Assembly (NCBI GenBank): GCA_031255395.1
Contig: JAIRSQ010000046.1
Location: forward strand, 1-12,198
DNA length: 12,198 bases
Direction: 5' to 3'
From: Spirochaetaceae bacterium
GTDB taxonomy: Bacteria > Spirochaetota > Spirochaetia > Treponematales > Breznakiellaceae
Part shown: positions 1 to 7,082 of the stretch, in pieces
Position numbering within the stretch: the first letter of the stretch is position 1
Layout: each line of letters opens with the position of its first letter
Translations under genes and position numbers: made by a program
The notes under the pieces: model-generated
Database searches by the model: none
Told to the model about the DNA's origin: nothing
Seen by the model: only the letters and a program-made list of their open reading frames with translations

Positions 1-1287
1 CGCGAGGAAATTGAGGGGCTTGTCGCCGCGTACAAACGCCAGCAAGAGGAGATCGCTCGTGCCGAGGACCTGATACGGCGTTTCCGCTACAAGGCTGGCA
101 AGGCGGCGATGGCGCAGGAATTAATCAAGAGACTCGAAAAAATGGAGCGTATAGAGATACCGGAAAACCTTAAAAAGATAGCGATAACGTTGCCGCCGTC
201 CCCGCATTCGGGACGAATCGCGCTCAAATTGGAGGGCGTCGGCAGGAGTTACGGCGAAAAGCGCGTGCTGTCCGGACTCGACTTCCTGCTCGAGACGGGC
301 GATCGGCTACTTGTCGCGGGCGCGAACGGGGCTGGGAAGTCCACGCTGCTACGCATAATCGCCGGAGCGGACAATGGCGGAGAAGGTAAGGTAACATACG
401 GCGCGGGCGTCGTGAGCGCCTACTTTTCTCAGGAATCCGCCGAAGCCCTGATCGAAGCCTCTCAGGACGCGACCGTTCTTGGCTTGCTCGAAGAAGCCGC
501 CCCGACGCCGCTCGTTCCGCGCCTGCGCGACATGCTCGGCGCGTTCCTGTTCCGCGGAGACGACGCGTTCAAGAAAGTCCGCATCCTTTCGGGCGGCGAA
601 AAGAGCCGCCTCGCTCTGTTGCGCCTGCTGCTCCGCCCGGCAAACCTGCTGATACTCGACGAACCGGCGAACCATCTTGACTTGTACGCAAAAGACGCTC
701 TGCTGGACGCGTTGCTGTCATACTCAGGCACTATCGTGTTTGTCTCGCACGATCGCGCCTTCATGGAGGCCCTGTCCCGAAAGACCCTCGCTCTGAGTCC
801 CGGCGGCGCTTGCCGGCTCCATTACGGCGGCTATGCAGATTATCTGGAAACAAGGCAGGGCGAAGAAGCGGCGGAGGAGCGGCCTGCCGGAAGCGGCAAA
901 CAGCCGCGGCGGACGCCGTCCGCCGCGGCCGCCGCCGCCGATGCCTCCGGCTCAGGCGCCGCGCGGAGGGCTAGGGAGGCTGAAAAGGCGCGGGCCGCCG
1001 CCGTCCGCCGCATGGAAAGAGCGGAAGCCGCCCTCATAGAACGCCTCGACGCGCTCGAAACGGAAAAGAAGTCCCTTGAAATCCAGCTTTCAGAACGCGA
1101 GGTCTATACTTCCGGAGAAAAGAGCCGCCAAATTCGCGCCCGCCTGTCAGAAATAGCCGCCGACATCGACCTCTGTTCCGAAGACTGGGAGCGCCTAGCC
1201 GCAGAGATGGACGTTAACCGCCAGGAGCGAACCGGCGTTGGCGGTCGGGTCAACGCGGTTCAAGCCTGCCCCTCGCCGTTCCGTTAA
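1..1287 (+). CDS. ABC-F family ATPase, C-terminal part (5' end outside window)
   Basis: The reading frame is open from base 1, so the ATG at 109 is internal and the gene begins upstream; 428 residues are visible. The first ~55 form the charged helical linker between the two ABC domains (motif RRFRYKAGKA, then KRLEKMERIE), which in ABC-F proteins reaches the ribosomal P-site tRNA. The second nucleotide-binding domain follows: Walker A GANGAGKST (~107-115), Q-loop YFSQE, signature LSGGEKSR (~196), Walker B LLILDEPANHLDL (~216-228) with the catalytic Glu, and the H-loop SHDR (~249). No membrane segments are seen, so this is a cytosolic translation factor or ribosome-protection type protein, not a transporter. 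An Ala/Arg-rich linker (bases ~880-1015) leads to a C-terminal coiled coil. The usual DEPTNHLD reads DEPANHLD here. The last ~20 residues look unconserved and overlap the convergent gene. The exact subfamily (Uup, EttA or YkpA-like) is not decidable from this half. Confidence 0.93.
   Translation, partial: REEIEGLVAAYKRQQEEIARAEDLIRRFRYKAGKAAMAQELIKRLEKMERIEIPENLKKIAITLPPSPHSGRIALKLEGVGRSYGEKRVLSGLDFLLETGDRLLVAGANGAGKSTLLRIIAGADNGGEGKVTYGAGVVSAYFSQESAEALIEASQDATVLGLLEEAAPTPLVPRLRDMLGAFLFRGDDAFKKVRILSGGEKSRLALLRLLLRPANLLILDEPANHLDLYAKDALLDALLSYSGTIVFVSHDRAFMEALSRKTLALSPGGACRLHYGGYADYLETRQGEEAAEERPAGSGKQPRRTPSAAAAAADASGSGAARRAREAEKARAAAVRRMERAEAALIERLDALETEKKSLEIQLSEREVYTSGEKSRQIRARLSEIAADIDLCSEDWERLAAEMDVNRQERTGVGGRVNAVQACPSPFR
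1217..1245. other. Inverted repeat at the junction of two convergent genes
   Basis: Perfect 7-bp arms ACCGCCA (1217-1223) and TGGCGGT (1239-1245) are separated by 15 bases. The element lies inside the 3' coding end of the ABC-F gene and begins 4 bases beyond the stop codon of the minus-strand WD40-like gene. It could help end transcription from either side, but neither strand shows a T-run, so it is not called as an intrinsic terminator. Confidence 0.3.
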
Positions 1288-3364
1288 CCGTCGACAAAAG
1301 CCATTCGTCCTCGTACAGGCGCAGCATGGCGAGCAGTTTGCCGGACGTTCCGTCATACCATGCGAGAGAGCCGTCTCCGTCCAGAGCGGCAAAGCTGCCG
1401 TTAAGCGGCAAAAGTTTTTGCGGAAACGCTGGAGCGCGGCCAGCGAATGTCAGATCGCCGTCAGAGATAATGAACGCGCCCTCGCCTCCGGCTGTCGCCG
1501 CGTAACGCTCGTCATCCGCCCCGTACTCTATGAACGAAAATTCGGTATCCTCGCCGTCATACGATAAGATTACCGGAGAATTCCGCGGGTTTTGCGTGTC
1601 AAATTTTATCACTTCCGTTTTGATCCTTCGTTCAACGGACCGCAAAACGGCGCTAAAAATGCTGTTACGACGGTTTTTATAGAGCATGAAGGCCATGGAC
1701 GCGGGGTATTCCTCCGGCAGGGTTTCGCCTGAAACATAGTCGACAAGCAGGAACGGGGCGGCGGGTTCCGCTTCCGACCCGCGCGCTATAAGCATTCCGC
1801 GCCCGTCAACGAAGGCCGCGTCGAGCGAAAGGGCGGCGGCATACGAAAACACGGGCCGCCTGTCTTCGAGCGAAAATACCGTTATGCCGCCCGAAAAGTC
1901 CAAAAACAGCGCGTTTTTGCCGTATATTGACGCGCTCCGCAACCGGCGTAACGCGCCGGAATCGCCAATAGCTACGGCATCCCGCGCGCCCTGTTCTTCA
2001 AACGTCTTTGCAAACGGAAAATCGCGAGCGCTGCCGCCGTCCGCCCCCGCTCCGTAACGCCAGAACAGGAAGGTTTTCCCGTCGTCAGTCGCGACTCGGT
2101 TTGCCGTGCCTGAGTCAAAAAGAATGACGGAATCCGCCTCCGGCTTTTCGTAAAAGCCGGAAGGTATGAACGCGCCTCTGCCGTTCCCGTCCGTGAACGC
2201 TATCCCTCCGTCAGCCGCGGCCGCGGCGTCTGTCAGCAGAGTCTGGTTCCTGAACAAAAAAAAGTCCGTACTTCCTTCCGCGCAGACGGCAAGCCGCCCG
2301 TCGTCGAAGCCTGTCAGCGCGCGCGATTCGCCGAGAGGCGCGGCGGCGGAAAAAGCCGCCTCCGCTTTTATAAACGTTTCGACACGCCGGACGAGGCCTT
2401 CACTCCCGTCATCGTCTCCATAGGCGTCTCCGGTATCGCCGGAGACGCCAACCGCAAAATCTTCGCGCGTGAAACCCTCGTCTTCGCCGTCCTCGCCGTA
2501 GGCGGGCGAAAGACGGAAAAACAAGGATTCGTCGCCGTCGGCGCAGAGCAAAACGCCTCCTTGAATTGACGGCGTTTTGTACAAAATTCTGCCGGAAACG
2601 GCGTCTATCACAAAAAGTTCCTTTTCATCCTGTCCCGCCAGAAAACGGTAACTGCCAAACGCCAGCGGCGAATCCAGATTTGCCGGAACGGAAAAACTTC
2701 GCGACAAGGTTAAATTGTCGATGTCCCAGTAAGACAGCGCTCCCGAAGGCGAATACGTTTGCAACGTCCGTTCCGTAGGACTGCTTGTCGCAAATGTAAC
2801 CGGACACCCGCCCAGCCGTCCGCCTCGCAGCTCGCCGTTTTTGGGGTTATAAAACGAAAAGCCGTCGTTAAATCCCAAAACAAGATACTTCCCTTTTGCC
2901 GTGTAACCGCAAAACAGCACAGGCTCGGTGAACGATATTGAAAAAAGCCTCTCTTTTTTGACATAATCCCACACGGACACGCGGTAAAACCACAAACCGT
3001 CGCTTTCGTAAGCGGCGACCTCGCTTTTTCCCGGGCGCGCCGCGATTTTTTCGACGGGGCAGGAACTCAGTTGGAAACGTTCCCGCGCCCGCATCTCGTT
3101 ACTGTCCCAGATTCCGATAAAGCCGTCTTCGCCCGCGCTAAGGACGCGTCCCGTTTCGTCAACGGCTATAAAGTTAACCGCTCCGCGGTGGGCAGGCGCG
3201 ACAAATCCGATTTCGGGTAACGTTACCCAGCCGCCATCCGAATTTTCCCGCGCTTGCGCGGAAAACGCGATCGCAACGATCATAAAAGCCAGCGCCGCGG
3301 CCCGCTCCGCGCCCGCCTTCGGTCTTGCAATAAGCCGGAATTTACGCAAGTTCCCGAATGTCAA
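1250..3364 (-). CDS. Exported WD40-like beta-propeller protein
   Basis: A 704-residue protein of unknown function. After a basic start there is a hydrophobic stretch (~22-38, AAALAFMIVAIAFSAQA), which looks like a signal peptide or anchor with possible cleavage after Ala. WD40-like repeats follow: HRGAV...GRVLSAGEDGFIGIWD (~60-87), then weaker copies with VSVWD, GFSFYNPKNGEL and ALSYWDIDN. An acidic low-complexity stretch (~289-322) interrupts the propeller. The end carries LYEDEWLLSTVNG; in related spirochaete propeller proteins I recall an EW...G-type segment followed by more sequence, so the tail may be shortened (memory, not checked). Start choice: the TTG at 3364 has AGGAAA 6 bases upstream, whereas the in-frame ATG at 3385 has no Shine-Dalgarno. 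Either start overlaps the end of metA (23 or 44 bp), so the two are probably co-transcribed and translationally coupled. A scaffold role outside the cytoplasmic membrane is inference. Confidence 0.82.
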   Translation of the reverse strand: MTFGNLRKFRLIARPKAGAERAAALAFMIVAIAFSAQARENSDGGWVTLPEIGFVAPAHRGAVNFIAVDETGRVLSAGEDGFIGIWDSNEMRARERFQLSSCPVEKIAARPGKSEVAAYESDGLWFYRVSVWDYVKKERLFSISFTEPVLFCGYTAKGKYLVLGFNDGFSFYNPKNGELRGGRLGGCPVTFATSSPTERTLQTYSPSGALSYWDIDNLTLSRSFSVPANLDSPLAFGSYRFLAGQDEKELFVIDAVSGRILYKTPSIQGGVLLCADGDESLFFRLSPAYGEDGEDEGFTREDFAVGVSGDTGDAYGDDDGSEGLVRRVETFIKAEAAFSAAAPLGESRALTGFDDGRLAVCAEGSTDFFLFRNQTLLTDAAAAADGGIAFTDGNGRGAFIPSGFYEKPEADSVILFDSGTANRVATDDGKTFLFWRYGAGADGGSARDFPFAKTFEEQGARDAVAIGDSGALRRLRSASIYGKNALFLDFSGGITVFSLEDRRPVFSYAAALSLDAAFVDGRGMLIARGSEAEPAAPFLLVDYVSGETLPEEYPASMAFMLYKNRRNSIFSAVLRSVERRIKTEVIKFDTQNPRNSPVILSYDGEDTEFSFIEYGADDERYAATAGGEGAFIISDGDLTFAGRAPAFPQKLLPLNGSFAALDGDGSLAWYDGTSGKLLAMLRLYEDEWLLSTVNGTARGRLEPR

Positions 3365-4256
3365 ACGGCGTTTCCTGATACACATAATTTAGCCAGTTGG
3401 AAAAAAACAGATGGGCATGTGCCCGCCAGCGTACCACGGGCGGGAAAGAGGGATCATCGTTGCGGTAGTAGTTTTTCGGCACGTTTATCGGCAAGCCTTT
3501 GGCTCTGTCGCGACGGTATTCGGCGTCCAACGTCAATGGGTCGTATTCCAAATGTCCGTTAATGTATATTTCACGGCAGTTCCTCGCTGTAACGATGAAC
3601 GGACTGCCGCACGGTGTCTGCGACTGTATGGAAAGCTCTTTTGCGGCTGTGATTGCGGCTCTGTCGCTCTCCGTATGACGGGACTGCGGGGCAAGGAATA
3701 TGTCGTCGAACCCGCGGAACAGCGGCGTATGTTTTTCGTTCACATTATGGACGAAAACGCCGAACAGTTTGCTTGGCAACGGTATTTTCGGGACGCCGTA
3801 GTTGTAGTAAAGCCCGGCCTGCGCGCCCCAGCATATATGAAGGGTTGACCAAACGTGCTTTTTTGAATGCTCAAACAGTTCACAAAGCTCGTCCCAGTAA
3901 TCAACCTCGTTGAACGGCAGCGTCTCGACCGGAGCACCGGTTATTATCAGTCCGTCAAACGGCTCCTTTTTTATCTTGCTCGAACTGGAATAGAACCTCT
4001 CCAGGTGTCCTGGCGGCGCGTTGCGCGCCTCATGCGTGTCCATGCGGAGCAGGGTAATATCCACTTGCAGCGGCGTATTCCCAAGCAAACGCAACAATTG
4101 TATCTCGGTCGTAACGGTTGTCGGCATCAGATTTACGATGGCTACCTTTATCGGGCGTATATCCTGTTTTTCGGCAAGCTCGGCAGCCATCACAAAGACA
4201 TTTTCACGCGACAGTTCCCTGAAAGCGGGCAAATCGCTTGGTATATTTATAGGCAT
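3342..4256 (-). CDS. metA: Homoserine O-acyltransferase, predicted acetyl-CoA type
   Basis: A 304-residue cytosolic enzyme that acylates the hydroxyl of homoserine, the first committed step to methionine. Starting at MPINIPSDLP puts every key residue at family numbering: nucleophile Cys142 in STLHICWGAQAG, and His235 and Glu237 in INGHLEYD. Position 111, in TGAPVETLPF, is Glu. In this family Glu111 goes with acetyl-CoA use and Gly111 (GAPLGL in E. coli) with succinyl-CoA, so the product is predicted to be O-acetylhomoserine. The length is normal (E. coli 309). An upstream in-frame ATG at 4301 is rejected because it would add 15 basic, non-family residues. No Shine-Dalgarno precedes the ATG; instead TATATT sits 5 bases upstream. 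Its 3' end overlaps the WD40-like gene. The family assignment is secure; acyl-donor specificity is inferred from one residue. Confidence 0.95.
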   Translation of the reverse strand: MPINIPSDLPAFRELSRENVFVMAAELAEKQDIRPIKVAIVNLMPTTVTTEIQLLRLLGNTPLQVDITLLRMDTHEARNAPPGHLERFYSSSSKIKKEPFDGLIITGAPVETLPFNEVDYWDELCELFEHSKKHVWSTLHICWGAQAGLYYNYGVPKIPLPSKLFGVFVHNVNEKHTPLFRGFDDIFLAPQSRHTESDRAAITAAKELSIQSQTPCGSPFIVTARNCREIYINGHLEYDPLTLDAEYRRDRAKGLPINVPKNYYRNDDPSFPPVVRWRAHAHLFFSNWLNYVYQETPFDIRELA

Positions 4257-4261
4257 ACTAA

Positions 4262-4267
4262 AATATA
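4262..4267 (-). promoter_or_regulatory. Possible -10 element just before metA
   Basis: On the minus strand TATATT lies 5 bases before the metA ATG and no ribosome binding site is visible. If used, transcription would start at or within a base or two of the ATG, giving a leaderless mRNA. No convincing -35 hexamer at 16-19 bases was found, because that space is taken by the hairpins. The call is weak. Confidence 0.2.
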
Positions 4268-4299
4268 CCCGCAAGCGGGCTTTGCGCCTAGATTTAGGC
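4268..4299. repeat. Two tandem short hairpins upstream of metA
   Basis: CCCGCAAGCGGG (4268-4279) and GCCTAGATTTAGGC (4286-4299) are two near-perfect inverted repeats six bases apart. They fill most of the 94-bp gap between the glycosyltransferase-like gene and metA. On the minus strand the second hairpin is followed by TATATTTT, so the pair could be a weak terminator for the upstream operon, a leader structure for metA, or an extragenic palindrome. The structure is seen directly; its role is not known. Confidence 0.45.
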
Positions 4300-4350
4300 A
4301 AGAAAATGCCGCACGCGTAATGTCCGCCGCGCGGCTGGAATGACCGTCTT

Positions 4351-5382
4351 TTACGGAGAGGGCGGCTCCTGTTTCCAAAAGGCGGTAACGGCGGCTATAT
4401 CGTTTACAAAACGTCGGCTGTTGGCGGCGACCCATTTGCGGGCCTCGCTAAAATCCCGCGCGGATTTTAGCGGCGGACATGCCGAACTAAACATATAGGG
4501 GAAGAAGCGGCGCAACGGCAGACGGGCGCGCTCTGCCTGTCCGTTTTCCGCATGGATGACGGGGGCAAGGTTTTTCAAAAAGAATCGCAAATAACTTTCG
4601 CCGGCCGTGCTGTTTTCGGCATGAATCGCGCCGTCAAGTCTAAAGCGTATCTGCTGGGTGCAACGTATCTCTTCGCCCCAAAGCCACGCGCGCAGGCCAA
4701 AATCTAAAAGCTGCCAGTACGGAGAATCAAGTTTCGGGTCAAAACCGCCCATGTCTATGAAACGCGCCCTGTCGTAAACGCCGGAAGCGTCGAACGGGTA
4801 GAGCGTAGGCTCGCCTTCTTTTACGGGGGGAAACGGCGCGGTTTCAAACTTCCTGCCGTTGACTACAGGCAAATACGCGTTTGGAAGCGTTTCAAAGCGC
4901 GTGTTCTGAAGCACCGGCGCGGTACATAGCCGTACGAAACGCTGTCTGTCTTCGGGGATTTTTGCGGGCATTCCGACTGTTTCTTCAGGTTTTAATAGCA
5001 GTCGCTCGACTATGCGCCCTGCGTCAAGGCTTAAAACCGGATGAAAATCGCTCCAAAGCGCTAAAAAGAGCGGCGTGTCCGCCTCCGCGGCGGCAACATT
5101 GATCTGTTGGCCTATGTTAGGGTTATCTTTGAACAAAACAAAACGCACAAACGGGAACAAATGCGACAATTCTTCAATATCATAACGCTCGCCAGCCGTT
5201 TCCATCGACAAAACATAATCAAAACCGCCGTTTTGAAGCTCTTTAAAGCAGGAATTCCGCGTGTATCTGCCGCCGCGCCCAAGTAAAACGGCGCATAGCC
5301 CGGCAGAAGAGAGCCGTTTTCCGCCGCCTAAGACGGTGTATGACGGGAACGAGCCGTTAAAAGTTGAATGTGTAGTATTCAT
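4351..5382 (-). CDS. Glycosyltransferase-like protein (GT-A fold, family 2 type)
   Basis: A 343-residue soluble protein with no signal peptide or membrane segment. Family-2-like landmarks in order: NPNIGQQINVAAAEADTPLFLALWSDF (~88-113), where the usual metal-binding DxD is replaced by a WSDF-type segment; MGGFDPKLD (~211-219), the common acceptor-side GGFD motif; and YWQLLDFGLRAWLWG (~222-236), equivalent to the ED...LRAW helix carrying the catalytic base. It would transfer a sugar to an unknown acceptor, but divergence at the DxD position leaves activity open. Start: the ATG at 5382 overlaps the last 26 bases of the spiro-SPASM gene, and the protein begins MNTTHSTF. The longer frame to 5463 adds 27 Arg-rich residues that only shadow the upstream gene. 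No strong ribosome site is seen, which suggests coupling to translation of the gene before it. The fixed overlap implies a shared pathway. The acceptor and sugar cannot be named. Confidence 0.72.
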   Translation of the reverse strand: MNTTHSTFNGSFPSYTVLGGGKRLSSAGLCAVLLGRGGRYTRNSCFKELQNGGFDYVLSMETAGERYDIEELSHLFPFVRFVLFKDNPNIGQQINVAAAEADTPLFLALWSDFHPVLSLDAGRIVERLLLKPEETVGMPAKIPEDRQRFVRLCTAPVLQNTRFETLPNAYLPVVNGRKFETAPFPPVKEGEPTLYPFDASGVYDRARFIDMGGFDPKLDSPYWQLLDFGLRAWLWGEEIRCTQQIRFRLDGAIHAENSTAGESYLRFFLKNLAPVIHAENGQAERARLPLRRFFPYMFSSACPPLKSARDFSEARKWVAANSRRFVNDIAAVTAFWKQEPPSP

Positions 5383-6952
5383 CGCATTCCGAACACGGCC
5401 GGTCGTAACTGCCCTCGCATTGTCTCTCGTAACGCGCCTGCCCCCGACTCCAAATCGCATCAAGGCTTTCGGCGAAAGCGTTGCCCAAAACGGAGTCCGC
5501 CGCCTTGTCGCCGTCCGGTCCCGCTCCCGAACGGCAAACTGGAACGCTACCGTCCAAAAGCACGGGCATATCGCGCATAAGATGCCAGCAGGGACTGCGG
5601 TTTACGGGAGAAAGATCGGCGGCTGAAAGATCCGGTAGCAGGCCGCAAAATGAATCGTACTTTTGAATGATAATGTTCGCCCGCTCGGCCTTCCAGAACC
5701 TATAAAATTTTTCTATGCCTTCCTCGTTTCCCTTTGTCCTGACCGCCTGAACATAGCTGTCCTTGGGAAACAGCGCGATCACGGAACGGGCCGCTTCGAC
5801 CGCCTCGTTAAAACCGTTCCCGCGCAACCTGGCATAGTACTTTTCGTCAGCGGCGTCGAGCGAAATTATCCATGAAACGGCTGCCATGCCGTTCTTTCGC
5901 GGCGCGGCCGCGGCGGATTTGGCTGCAAGCAGTTCAAAATCGGCCTTTTTCCAGCCAATTCCCGAAGTTTCGATAACAAGGGACAGCCCGGGACGGGTCA
6001 AGACGGCTTCAATAAGCTCTATTTTTTGCGGATGAAGCGCGATTTCGCCCCAAAGTGACAGATCAATCACCGCGTCGTCCGAAAAGTCAACGATTTTATC
6101 GAGCAGGCGCGCGAAATCATTCGCTTTAATGAAGGAATTTTCGGTTTTCGGGCTGTCCGCGGTAGCATATTCAAAATGAGAGGACTTGGGGTACGGGCAT
6201 AGCGCGCAACGCTGAGGGCAGGCGGCGGTTGTCTGGATCTGGTAGAAAGCCGGCAAGGTGCGGAGCAGGGAGGGCTTTCGGGCGATCGCGCTCTCGACGA
6301 AGGCCGCCGACGAATCGGAGGCGGCGATCCCTTCCTCCCAAAAACGGCGCAACAGGAGCAGGTTGCGCCGCGAGCAGGCAGCCAGGGTCAGCCTGTGATG
6401 ACGAAGGTCCACGGGCGAAATTTCAGTTTCTATGTCGAAAGCGTTTATGTCCTTCTGCAAAACGGCAAAAATCGTATCACGTTCGACGGGCGTTTCGTCA
6501 TCGCCGTTTATTTTGGCAAGGATTCCGGCAGTTCCGGGCGACAGAATTTCAGGCGACAATCCTTCCGGCCAGCCGTCCGAGTAAGAATATTCGGCGGCTC
6601 CGCGTATATGCCTGTCCGCCAGCGCTCCGGCCAGCTTGGGATCCATGAACGGACAATCCGCCCACGCGAAATAGCTCAGGCTAAAACCTTCGCCCGCTTT
6701 TGAAAGCGCATGTAAAAAATTTTTTCTGTTCCACGAGGCCTCGCGCACAAGCTCTATCTGTTCGACGCTTTGCGGGAGCAACGTTTCGTCAAAGTCTTCA
6801 GTTGCCAGAACGACGATCTTGCGCGCCGTCGGAAAAGCCGCCGCCTTTCTTAGCGCGAGAGCGAAGGCGCTTTTCCCGTCAAAGACCTTTTCGAGCCCGA
6901 CGGGACTAAGTCTGCCCGCAAACAGTATTACGGCGGCGTACTCTCCGCTCAC
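5357..6952 (-). CDS. spiro-SPASM protein: nucleotidyltransferase-like domain fused to radical SAM/SPASM
   Basis: A 531-residue protein. Residues ~1-210 resemble cytidylyltransferases of the SpsF/KdsB kind: a start AAVILFAGRLSPVG in place of the Gly-rich nucleotide loop, then WADCPFMDPKL (~97-107) and a P-x-G-L segment (PEGLSPEIL). Residues ~236-450 form a radical SAM core with C245, C249 and C252 (CPQRCALC, spaced CX3CX2C), which bind the [4Fe-4S] cluster that cleaves S-adenosylmethionine. The C-terminus is a SPASM auxiliary-cluster region with C455, C473, C512, C520 and C523. This architecture is known as a spirochaete-restricted family of unproven function. The start is GTG (6950-6952); an in-frame TGA lies about 30 bases upstream and no good Shine-Dalgarno is seen. 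The 3' end overlaps the glycosyltransferase-like gene. The N-terminal Gly loop is degenerate, so transferase activity is uncertain. A role in glycan or small-molecule modification is inference. Confidence 0.9.
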   Translation of the reverse strand: MSGEYAAVILFAGRLSPVGLEKVFDGKSAFALALRKAAAFPTARKIVVLATEDFDETLLPQSVEQIELVREASWNRKNFLHALSKAGEGFSLSYFAWADCPFMDPKLAGALADRHIRGAAEYSYSDGWPEGLSPEILSPGTAGILAKINGDDETPVERDTIFAVLQKDINAFDIETEISPVDLRHHRLTLAACSRRNLLLLRRFWEEGIAASDSSAAFVESAIARKPSLLRTLPAFYQIQTTAACPQRCALCPYPKSSHFEYATADSPKTENSFIKANDFARLLDKIVDFSDDAVIDLSLWGEIALHPQKIELIEAVLTRPGLSLVIETSGIGWKKADFELLAAKSAAAAPRKNGMAAVSWIISLDAADEKYYARLRGNGFNEAVEAARSVIALFPKDSYVQAVRTKGNEEGIEKFYRFWKAERANIIIQKYDSFCGLLPDLSAADLSPVNRSPCWHLMRDMPVLLDGSVPVCRSGAGPDGDKAADSVLGNAFAESLDAIWSRGQARYERQCEGSYDRPCSECDEYYTFNF

Positions 6953-7082
6953 GCGGAGCCGCCCGAACGCGCGGTTCCGTCAGGCAGTCGTCGGCGGCGC
7001 GTCATTTTTTCGCATTCTATCATCATAAGAATATCGGCTAAAACGGACTAAAGGTAAACGGCGCGACGGGCGGCGCGCTTTG
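6953..7082 (-). other. Intergenic spacer before the spiro-SPASM gene
   Basis: This holds 130 bases between the DUF2225 stop and the spiro-SPASM GTG. A TATGAT hexamer occurs on the minus strand around 7020-7025 and could be a -10 element, but no matching -35 stands out. A GC-rich imperfect inverted repeat (GCGCG/CGCGC, about 7060-7078) lies just after the DUF2225 stop and lacks a T-run. No small gene or RNA gene was recognised. Confidence 0.3.

Noticed and set aside
3867..4343. Plus-strand open frame of 158 codons antisense to metA
   Set aside because: metA is certain in this stretch; the antisense frame has no start signal or recognisable domain.
5383..5463. Longer N-terminus of the glycosyltransferase-like protein
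   Set aside because: The added residues are only the out-of-frame reading of the conserved SPASM cysteines of the upstream gene.
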